This document shows positions 1 through 6,840 of a stretch of DNA of 12,753 nt, in pieces. Source of the stretch: DATGYC01 sp035298385 (GTDB taxonomy: Bacteria > Bacillota > Sulfobacillia > Symbiobacteriales > Symbiobacteriaceae); NCBI GenBank assembly GCA_035298385.1, contig DATGYC010000293.1, forward strand, positions 1-12,753, written 5' to 3'. The position numbers and the translations under genes were made by a program. Numbering within the stretch: the stretch's first letter is position 1; every line of letters starts with the position of its first letter. The notes below the pieces were generated by a model. That model ran no database searches. It saw nothing but the letters and a program-made list of their open reading frames with translations, and was not told the origin of the DNA.

Positions 1-243
1 ATCATCGTCGGCATCCTGATGGCCCAAGCGGTCCTGGAGATCGACCTGCATGACTTCTACGAGGCCTTCCCGGCGATCCTGACGGCGGTCTTCATGCCCT
101 TCACCTTCTCGATCGCCACCGGCCTGGCCCTCGGCTTCGTCGCCTACACCCTGATCAACCTCTTCACCGGCCGGGCCGCCAAGGTCCACTGGCTGATGTA
201 TGTACTGACTGTATTCTTCGGCTACTACTTCTGGTCGCACTAG
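1..243 (+). CDS. AzgA/NCS2-family guanine/hypoxanthine permease, C-terminal end (partial)
   Basis: This is the last 80 codons of a gene whose start lies upstream of the window; the frame is open from base 1 and ends at TAG 241-243. The residues are strongly hydrophobic, with a segment around residues 19-45 containing the phrase MPFTFSIATGLALGF, then a TGR loop, then HWLMYVLTVFF near the end. This is the typical C-terminus of AzgA/PbuG-type permeases of the NCS2 group, which import hypoxanthine, guanine or adenine by proton symport across the inner membrane. The family assignment comes from recalled motifs. The exact substrate cannot be told from this fragment. It sits upstream of purB on the same strand, which fits a salvage transporter next to the de novo pathway. 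It may be co-transcribed with, or read through into, the leader of purB. Confidence 0.8.
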   Translation: MIVGILMAQAVLEIDLHDFYEAFPAILTAVFMPFTFSIATGLALGFVAYTLINLFTGRAAKVHWLMYVLTVFFGYYFWSH

Positions 244-267
244 GCAACAGCTTTTTCATCAATCCGC

Positions 268-392
268 ACGTCTTAAGGCGGGGCAGGGGTAAACCCCGAG
301 CCCCGCCATATTCATGTCGAGTTTCCGAGGACAGTGCGGGTTTAGCCCCGCAGGGAAGTCGACACGAAATATTGGTGGGCAAGCTAGGACGT
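268..392 (+). promoter_or_regulatory. Candidate structured leader RNA of the pur operon (three-way junction with complementary loops)
   Basis: Hand folding of the 172-base gap before purB gives a compact structure. An outer helix pairs 268-275 with 385-392 (8 pairs, one G-U). Inside it, hairpin A is 277-284 with 300-307 (8 perfect pairs), then 286-289 with 294-297, closing a UAAA loop at 290-293. Hairpin B is 308-312 with 368-372, 315-320 with 359-364, 323-326 with 354-357, and 335-340 with 347-352, with a loop at 341-346 that begins UUUA. The two loops are complementary (290-293 with 341-344; up to 7 bases if the inner pairs open), so a kissing interaction is possible. A competing helix, 374-378 with 396-400, lies just before the Shine-Dalgarno sequence at 402-408. 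I could not match it to the purine, PRPP, ZTP or THF riboswitch consensus as I recall them. There is no U-tract, so a plain intrinsic terminator is unlikely. The function is inferred from position and structure only. Confidence 0.42.
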
Positions 393-401
393 AGACCGCC
401 T

Positions 402-408
402 AAGGAGG
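402..408 (+). promoter_or_regulatory. Shine-Dalgarno of purB (AAGGAGG)
   Basis: A perfect AAGGAGG lies 7 bases before TTG at 416-418. It fixes this rare TTG codon as the purB start. No ATG in frame nearby has a comparable site; the first in-frame ATG is codon 10. Confidence 0.85.
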
Positions 409-415
409 ATCCATC

Positions 416-1726
<1,311 letters not shown>

Positions 1727-1727
1727 G

Positions 1728-1895
1728 ATGCCGTACACGACGCTCGGTCTGATCTTTGGGATTCTTGGCGGTCTCCTGGTTACCGTAGTCATGACGATGG
1801 TCTGGCCGAAGGACAAGGCCCGCTTCCTGCGCCCGCTCGTCACCCCGATTGTGGGTGTGGCCGTCGCCCTGCTGGCGATGTACTTCATTAAGTAA
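1728..1895 (+). CDS. Small membrane protein, 55 residues, unknown function
   Basis: This open frame starts at ATG 1728, one base after the purB stop, and ends at TAA 1893-1895. The 55-residue product has two hydrophobic segments, about residues 6-26 (LGLIFGILGGLLVTVVMTMVW) and 38-54 (VTPIVGVAVALLAMYF), joined by a charged turn PKDKARFLRP. This predicts a two-helix hairpin in the inner membrane with a positively charged loop. There is no strong ribosome binding site, so it probably depends on translational coupling to purB. I do not recognise a family. Clean helix boundaries, a stop codon followed by a 31-base spacer and a new Shine-Dalgarno, and the absence of any other use for this stretch support a real gene. 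Chance hydrophobicity in GC-rich DNA is the alternative. Confidence 0.6.
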   Translation: MPYTTLGLIFGILGGLLVTVVMTMVWPKDKARFLRPLVTPIVGVAVALLAMYFIK

Positions 1896-1926
1896 AACGG
1901 ATCCGGTCACCTGAGGGAGTGGTTCC

Positions 1927-2481
1927 ATGGTCGTGAAGAAAAAGGCGAAGATGGGCGAGATGCGCTATCGGTCGACGGGGTTTACCGTCTACGATGCAAC
2001 CCGGCGAGGGCTGAACTTTATGGAGTGGACGACTCAGGGGCTCTGTGACCTGGGTACAGCCCTCCAGAACTGCCTGAAGCGCCATGCGGTGGTGACCAAC
2101 TGGGAGAAGCGGACGGGGGATCAGACCTGCCTGCTCTCCGAGTTGGAGCTTCTTCCGGTCCGGGTCTGGGTCGAGACCGAGCCGCACGAGATTAAGTCCG
2201 GCTTTGTCAACGAACACGGCCTGCCGCTCGATCAGGAGCGGGCGCTCTCTCTACCCAAGATGCGGGTCGCCCGGCTGGATGACATGGCCGACACTAGCGT
2301 GCAGGTCGGCCGAGCCCTGCGGGCGCATCTTTCGAGTCCGGACGGCCCGCCGCTTCGGCTGGAGCTTTGGTACGGCCTGAACGAGATGGGCGCCTGCATC
2401 CTGCACGTCGTGGATCCACTCCGCTGTGACCTGGGTTTGCAAGATGCGGCTGATCTGATCACTCGGTTAGGAGGCCTGTGA
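1927..2481 (+). CDS. Uncharacterised protein of 184 residues in the pur operon
   Basis: I do not recognise this protein. It starts at ATG 1927, with GAGGGAG at 1913-1919 seven bases before it, and ends at TGA 2479-2481, overlapping the possible purC GTG start by four bases. The N-terminus is basic (VVKKKAKMGEMRYR). The rest looks like a soluble mixed alpha/beta protein with no signal peptide or membrane segment. It contains a strand-like run ELELLPVRVWVETEP near residues 73-87 and LRLELWYGLNEMGACILHVVDP near 143-164. Cysteines occur in the phrases GLCDLG, LKRHAVV-adjacent QNCLK, QTCLL, GACIL and LRCDLG, but they form no obvious CxxC metal site. The tight link to purC implies co-expression with purine synthesis. 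A regulatory or accessory role is only a guess. Confidence 0.8.
   Translation: MVVKKKAKMGEMRYRSTGFTVYDATRRGLNFMEWTTQGLCDLGTALQNCLKRHAVVTNWEKRTGDQTCLLSELELLPVRVWVETEPHEIKSGFVNEHGLPLDQERALSLPKMRVARLDDMADTSVQVGRALRAHLSSPDGPPLRLELWYGLNEMGACILHVVDPLRCDLGLQDAADLITRLGGL
2469..2474 (+). promoter_or_regulatory. Shine-Dalgarno of purC (AGGAGG), start ambiguous
   Basis: AGGAGG lies 3 bases before GTG 2478 but 9 bases before TTG 2484, in the same frame. The other genes here use spacings of about 6-11 bases (purB 7, purS 8, purL 6, purM 6). Spacing therefore favours TTG 2484 as the true purC start, which would remove two residues. The GTGA overlap with the preceding gene favours 2478. Confidence 0.7.
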
Positions 2482-3374
2482 GCTTGTCTACGTCCGTCCT
2501 CTATGAAGCCCCGGCTCTCCCGTATCCGCGTCTGCACAAGGGTAAGGTTAGGGAACTGTTTCAGCTTGATGATGAGCGGCTGCTGATGGTGGCGACGGAC
2601 AGGCTCTCGGCCTTCGATGTGGTCTTCCCGCAGGGGATTCCGGCCAAGGGGCGGGTGCTGAACTCGCTCTCGGCGCTCTGGTTTCGAGCGACGGTCGGGA
2701 TCACCCTGAACCATCTGATCACGACGGATATGACCACCCTTGGCTTGGACTTTGAGACGACGGCCAGCCTGCAGGGGCGGGCGGCCGTGGTGAAGCGGAC
2801 GAAGCGGATCGATGTGGAGTGCGTGGTACGTGGCTACCTAGCGGGATCGGGCTGGAAGGAGTACCAGCAGTCGGGCACCGTCTGCGGGATTCCCTTGCCG
2901 TCTGGGCTCAAACTGAATGCAAAGCTGCCGGAGCCGATCTGGACTCCTGCGATCAAGAACGATGTGGGCCACGACGAGAACGTCCCCGAGGCGCGGATTC
3001 GCCAGCTCTATGGGAGTGCGTTGACGAACCAACTGAAGGCACGATCGCTCGCTCTGTATGAGTTTGCGGCGGCGCAGACGCTGGGGGCGGGGATCATCCT
3101 GGCGGACACGAAGTTCGAGTTCGGGCGCCTGGGGGATCAGTTGCTGTTGATCGACGAGATCTTCACGCCGGACTCCTCGCGGTACTGGCCGCTGGAGCGG
3201 TACGTGGAGGGGGAGCCGATCGACTCACTGGATAAGCAGCCGGTGCGGGACTATGTCGAAGCGATCGGTTGGGACAAGAGCCCGCCGGCGCCCATACTGC
3301 CGGAGTCGTTGATTGAGGAGACCTCGCGGCGGTATGAGGGTGTGTTGGAGCGGTTGAACTCTTTACTGGCATAG
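2478..3374 (+). CDS. purC: Phosphoribosylaminoimidazole-succinocarboxamide (SAICAR) synthetase, long form
   Basis: PurC joins aspartate to CAIR using ATP, giving SAICAR, the substrate of PurB. The 298-residue product carries the ATP-binding glycine-rich start HKGKVRELF (20-28), ATDRLSAFDVVFP (39-51), the ECVVRGYLAGSGWKEY stretch (114-129), GHDEN (164-168), ADTKFEFG (209-216) and DEIFTPDSSRYW (226-237). All are hallmark PurC motifs. The length is that of the long class (yeast Ade1-like, also found in several bacterial phyla), not the roughly 240-residue class of Bacillus and E. coli. The start is GTG 2478 (GTGA overlap with the upstream stop) or TTG 2484 by Shine-Dalgarno spacing. Its synonymous codons favour G endings (GCG, GGG), whereas purB, purQ and purL favour C endings. 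It is followed by the palindromic spacer. Confidence 0.96.
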   Translation: MSLSTSVLYEAPALPYPRLHKGKVRELFQLDDERLLMVATDRLSAFDVVFPQGIPAKGRVLNSLSALWFRATVGITLNHLITTDMTTLGLDFETTASLQGRAAVVKRTKRIDVECVVRGYLAGSGWKEYQQSGTVCGIPLPSGLKLNAKLPEPIWTPAIKNDVGHDENVPEARIRQLYGSALTNQLKARSLALYEFAAAQTLGAGIILADTKFEFGRLGDQLLLIDEIFTPDSSRYWPLERYVEGEPIDSLDKQPVRDYVEAIGWDKSPPAPILPESLIEETSRRYEGVLERLNSLLA

Positions 3375-3381
3375 GTCCTTT

Positions 3382-3535
3382 TTTGAGTAACCGCGGATTA
3401 CGCGGATGGTGGGGCAGGGTCATTGGTGAGAGATATTCATTTGTCTAACTAAATCGATGCAAGATGAGTGGCCGATTATGGGCGCTTGTGCTGGTTTCTC
3501 ATCCGCGTAATCCGCGTAATCCGCGGTTTATCAAA
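3382..3535. repeat. Long inverted repeat with ATCCGCGTA units (MITE/REP-like element)
   Basis: The spacer between purC and purS is bounded by a perfect 19-base inverted repeat, 3389-3407 against 3510-3528. After two mismatches it extends by five more pairs (3382-3386 with 3531-3535), giving 24 of 26 paired positions. The right arm also contains a tandem duplication: ATCCGCGTA occurs at 3501-3509 and 3510-3518, followed by ATCCGCGG. The central 102 bases are less GC-rich than the flanking genes and have no convincing open frame or RNA gene. From memory, repeats of the form CCGCGGATTACGCGGAT recur in many copies in assorted bacterial genomes, which suggests a small non-autonomous mobile palindrome. 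No target duplication is obvious. If transcribed, it would form a long stem-loop just before the purS ribosome binding site. Confidence 0.75.
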
Positions 3536-3553
3536 TCCTAGGAGGCTACCCCC

Positions 3554-3829
3554 ATGCTGTACAAGGCCGAAGTCAAGGTCTCGCTGAAGCCCGGTGTGCT
3601 GGACCCGCAGGGTGTCGCTGTGGCTGGTGCCGTCAAGACCCTCGGCTTCACGGGGGTCCCCCAGGTCCGGATTGGTAAGCTAGTGGAGGTCTGGGTGGAG
3701 GCGGAGACGGAGGCCGAAGCCTCGACGAAGGTCCAGGAGATTGGCGCCAAGATCCTGGCCAACCCGGTGATGGAGACCTTCACCTTTACCCTCACCCTGT
3801 CAATCGACCGACTCGCGGGGGTGAACTAA
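3554..3829 (+). CDS. purS: Phosphoribosylformylglycinamidine synthase, PurS subunit
   Basis: PurS, 91 residues, is the small structural subunit of the three-part FGAM synthetase (PurS-PurQ-PurL) and is thought to help pass ammonia from PurQ to PurL. The sequence matches the family from end to end: YKAEVKVSLKPGVLDPQG at the start, LGFTGVPQVRIGK in the middle, and NPVMETFTF near the C-terminus. Its length is typical (about 80-90). AGGAGG at 3540-3545, eight bases before ATG 3554, sets the start and lies just outside the right arm of the palindromic element. Its TAA is one base before the purQ start. The presence of purS agrees with the short form of PurL encoded downstream. Confidence 0.95.
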   Translation: MLYKAEVKVSLKPGVLDPQGVAVAGAVKTLGFTGVPQVRIGKLVEVWVEAETEAEASTKVQEIGAKILANPVMETFTFTLTLSIDRLAGVN

Positions 3830-3830
3830 G

Positions 3831-4538
3831 GTGCGCTTCGGCGTAGTCATGTTCCCTGGCTCCAACTGTGAGCTGGACGCCTACCACGCCTTGGCCAATG
3901 TCCTGGGCCAGCCGACCGAGTACGTCTGGCACCAGGAGCGGGACCTCGCTCGCTTTGATGCGCTCCTGATCGCCGGTGGCTTCTCCTATGGGGATTACCT
4001 CCGGACCGGCGCCATCGCTCGCTTCTCGCCGGTGATGGAGGCGATCACTGGATTTGCCGCCGAAGGCAAGCTGGTGATCGGCGTCTGCAACGGCTTCCAG
4101 ATCCTCTGTGAGGCTGGGTTGCTTCCGGGCGCCCTCCAGCGCAACGCTCACCTGCAGTTCCGCTGCGCCCCGACCTATCTACGGGTGGAGAACCCCAACA
4201 CCCCGTTCACTAACGCCGCCCAGCAGGGGCAGTTGCTCAGCATCCCCGTCAACCACGGCGAGGGGAACTACTTTGCTGATCCCGAGACCCTGAACGAGCT
4301 GAATCGGTACGACCAAGTCCTCTTCCGTTACGCTAACGCCCAGGGCCAGGCGATCCCGGAGGCCTCCCCGAACGGCTCTAAAGAGCATATCGCCGGCATT
4401 GTGAATCGCAGGGGCAACGTGGCTGGCATGATGCCCCACCCTGAGCGCGCCTCGGAGGCGATCCTCGGCTCGGCCGACGGCCTCGTCATCTTCCAGTCGA
4501 TGGTCAACCATCTCGTAGGGAGGGCGGCCCGTGTCTAA
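3831..4538 (+). CDS. purQ: Phosphoribosylformylglycinamidine synthase, PurQ glutaminase subunit
   Basis: PurQ, 235 residues, a class I glutamine amidotransferase that releases ammonia from glutamine for PurL. Visible features are the N-terminal FGVVMFPGSNCELDAYHA, the oxyanion-type GGFSYGDYLR (49-58), the nucleophile elbow GVCNGFQILCEAGLLPG with Cys86, and the C-terminal MMPHPERA giving His203 and Glu205 of the catalytic triad. The start is GTG 3831, one base after the purS stop, with only a G-rich stretch upstream, so translational coupling to purS is likely. The end overlaps the purL start by eight bases. The length is at the upper end for stand-alone PurQ (about 225). All catalytic residues are present. 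Confidence 0.96.
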   Translation: MRFGVVMFPGSNCELDAYHALANVLGQPTEYVWHQERDLARFDALLIAGGFSYGDYLRTGAIARFSPVMEAITGFAAEGKLVIGVCNGFQILCEAGLLPGALQRNAHLQFRCAPTYLRVENPNTPFTNAAQQGQLLSIPVNHGEGNYFADPETLNELNRYDQVLFRYANAQGQAIPEASPNGSKEHIAGIVNRRGNVAGMMPHPERASEAILGSADGLVIFQSMVNHLVGRAARV

Positions 4539-6840
4539 CGACGCTATTTGGACCCAAGTAGGCCTTAAGGAGTCCGAGTATCAGCGCGTGGTCGAGATCC
4601 TCGGCCGCGAGCCCAATTACGTAGAACTCCAGATGTTCGGCGTTATGTGGTCCGAACATTGCTCATACAAGCACTCCCGCAACGCCCTGAAGCGGCTCCC
4701 CACCAAGGGCGAGCGAGTCCTGCAGGGCCCGGGCGAGAACGCTGGCGTCATCAAGATCACCGATGACTTGGCCGTCGCCTTCAAGATCGAGTCACACAAC
4801 CACCCGTCCTTCGTGGAGCCGTTCCAGGGCGCCGCGACCGGCGTCGGTGGGATTCTGCGCGACGTCTTCACGATGGGCGCCCGCCCGGTAGCCATCGCCG
4901 ACTCCCTGCGCTTCGGTCATCTGGACGATCCGAAGCAGCGGCATCTCTTCGCCGGCGTCGTCGCTGGCATCGGCCACTACGGCAACTGCATGGGCGTGCC
5001 GACCGTCGCTGGCGAGGTCTACTTCGAGGAGTCCTACAAGGGGAACACCCTCGTCAACGCCATGTGCGTCGGCATCCTCCATCCCGACAAGATCCGCAAG
5101 GGCGTGGCTAAGGGCGTGGGCAACCCGATCTTGGTCGTGGGCGCCCGCACCGGCCGGGACGGCATCCACGGCGCCTCGCTCCTCGCCTCGGCCGAGTTCT
5201 CGGAAGGGGCTGAAGACAAGCGCCCCTCGGTCCAGGTCGGCGATCCCTTCATGGAGAAGCTGCTCCTCGAAGCCTGCATGGAGCTCTTCGAGACGGACGC
5301 CGTCGTCGGTATCCAGGACATGGGCGCCGCCGGCCTGATGTCTTCTTCCTGCGAGATGGCCGCCCGCGGCGATGTCGGCATCGAGATCGACGTCCGGAAG
5401 GTCCCGGCCCGTGAGGTCGGGATGGCCGCTTGGGAGTACCTGCTCTCCGAGTCCCAGGAGCGGATGCTCGTCTGCGTGCAGAAGGGCCGCGAAGCTGAGG
5501 TCGAGGCGATCTTCGCCAAGTGGGGGCTACTCTCCGCCGTGATCGGCCAGGTGACTGATGACGGCATGGTGCGCGTCCTTGATGGCGAGGAGGTCGTGGC
5601 CAACGTCCCGGCCCACGCCCTCGCCGACGAGGCGCCGCTCTACTTCCCGGAGGCCAAGGAGCCGACCTACCTGGCCGAACTGCGCGCCTTTGACTGGTCG
5701 AGCCTGCCCGAGCCGGAGGATTTCGGCGATACGCTCCTCAAACTGCTTAACTCCCCGAACATCGGCTCGCGCGAGTGGATCTATCGCCAGTATGACCACC
5801 AGGTCCTGCTCGGCACCGTGATCGCCCCTGGCGGTGATGCGGCCCTGATCCGCCTCAAGTCCGCAGCCGTTCCGGGTCTGCATCCCGTGATGGGCGGCGA
5901 GACGAAGGCGGCGGAGTCGATCGGCAACATCGGCCTGGCGATCAAGACCGACTGCAACGGCCGCTTCGTCTACCTGAACCCGAAGCGGGGCACAGCGATC
6001 GCCGTCGCCGAAGCGGCCCGGAACTGCGTCGTGACGGGCGCCGAGCCGGTGGCGATCACCAATAACCTGAACTGGGGTAACCCAGAAAAGCCGGAGGTCT
6101 TCTGGACCTTCGACCAAGCGATCGATGGGATGGCGGAGGCCTGCGAGGCGCTCGGCACCCCGGTCACGGGCGGCAACGTCTCCTTCTACAACGAGACGAA
6201 CGGCCAGCCGATCTATCCAACCCCGACGATCGGCATGGTCGCCATCCATCCGGATGTCGAGAAGCGGACGACCCTCGGCTTCAAGCACGAGAACGATGTG
6301 ATCCTTCTGCTGGGCGAGACGAAGAGCGAACTGGGCGGCTCCGAGTACGCCAAGGTGATCCATGGTGTCGTTGCGGGTGATGCGCCAGCGCTTGACCTGG
6401 CCAAGGAGAAGAAGCTCCAAGCTGCCGTGAGGCAGGCGATCCAGGAGGGGCTGGTTAGCGCCGCCCATGACGTGGCCGAGGGCGGTCTGACCGTGGCGCT
6501 CGCCGAGATGGCGATCGCGGCGGAGGGCTCCTTGGGCTGCCAGCTCAACCTCTTCATCACCGAGGGCCGCGTCGACGGCAACCTCTTCGGCGAGTCCCAG
6601 TCTCGGGTACTCGTCACCTGCCATCGTGACAACGTGATGCTCCTCCGTTCGGTCCTGATCCAGCATGGCGTGCCGCACCGCTTGGTCGGTGACGTGAACA
6701 ACTCCGGTCGGTTCCAACTGACCGGCCTGGCTCAGGGCGTGGAGGAGGGCATCTTCCGGCGCCAGCTTCTGATCGATCTGCCGGTGGAGGACCTAACTCG
6801 GGCCCACAAGGAGGCGCTGACCCAGTGGATGGGTGCGTAA
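4531..6840 (+). CDS. purL: Phosphoribosylformylglycinamidine synthase, PurL synthetase subunit (small type)
   Basis: PurL, 769 residues, converts FGAR to FGAM with ATP and ammonia supplied by PurQ. The length shows the short type that needs separate PurS and PurQ, not the roughly 1300-residue fused enzyme of Proteobacteria. Motifs include MWSEHCSYKHSRN (39-51), GPGENAGVI (66-74), KIESHNHPSFVEPFQGAATG beginning at residue 85, GVPTVAGEVYF, LSESQERML, VTGGNVSFYNE and AHDVAEGGL, in the order expected for the two repeated AIRS-like halves. GTG 4531 has AGGGAGGG at 4517-4524, six bases upstream. The gene overlaps the end of purQ by eight bases, and its last 16 bases overlap the likely purF start. 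Codons are strongly C-ending. Nothing is broken. Confidence 0.97.
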   Translation: MSNDAIWTQVGLKESEYQRVVEILGREPNYVELQMFGVMWSEHCSYKHSRNALKRLPTKGERVLQGPGENAGVIKITDDLAVAFKIESHNHPSFVEPFQGAATGVGGILRDVFTMGARPVAIADSLRFGHLDDPKQRHLFAGVVAGIGHYGNCMGVPTVAGEVYFEESYKGNTLVNAMCVGILHPDKIRKGVAKGVGNPILVVGARTGRDGIHGASLLASAEFSEGAEDKRPSVQVGDPFMEKLLLEACMELFETDAVVGIQDMGAAGLMSSSCEMAARGDVGIEIDVRKVPAREVGMAAWEYLLSESQERMLVCVQKGREAEVEAIFAKWGLLSAVIGQVTDDGMVRVLDGEEVVANVPAHALADEAPLYFPEAKEPTYLAELRAFDWSSLPEPEDFGDTLLKLLNSPNIGSREWIYRQYDHQVLLGTVIAPGGDAALIRLKSAAVPGLHPVMGGETKAAESIGNIGLAIKTDCNGRFVYLNPKRGTAIAVAEAARNCVVTGAEPVAITNNLNWGNPEKPEVFWTFDQAIDGMAEACEALGTPVTGGNVSFYNETNGQPIYPTPTIGMVAIHPDVEKRTTLGFKHENDVILLLGETKSELGGSEYAKVIHGVVAGDAPALDLAKEKKLQAAVRQAIQEGLVSAAHDVAEGGLTVALAEMAIAAEGSLGCQLNLFITEGRVDGNLFGESQSRVLVTCHRDNVMLLRSVLIQHGVPHRLVGDVNNSGRFQLTGLAQGVEEGIFRRQLLIDLPVEDLTRAHKEALTQWMGA
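6808..6814 (+). promoter_or_regulatory. Shine-Dalgarno of purF (AAGGAGG) inside the end of purL
   Basis: A perfect AAGGAGG lies within the last codons of purL (His-Lys-Glu), ten bases before GTG 6825. It is the best ribosome binding site for purF. The later in-frame starts at 6852, 6909 and 7056 have weak or no sites. The match could be chance within a coding sequence. Confidence 0.5.

Noticed and set aside
277..307. Strong GC hairpin after the permease as an intrinsic terminator
   Set aside because: No run of T follows the stem (the next bases are ATATTCATG), and the hairpin fits better as one arm of the larger leader fold.
3375..3387. T-rich run (CCTTTTTTG) after purC as a terminator
   Set aside because: No GC-rich hairpin precedes it, and same-strand pur genes continue downstream.
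3501..3526. Tandem ATCCGCGTA units as a CRISPR or iteron array
   Set aside because: Only two full units and one partial unit with no spacers, and they form one arm of an inverted repeat.
5527..6717. 396-codon open frame on the - strand, opposite purL
   Set aside because: Low-complexity charged composition and full overlap with highly conserved purL; an antisense shadow of a high-GC3 gene.
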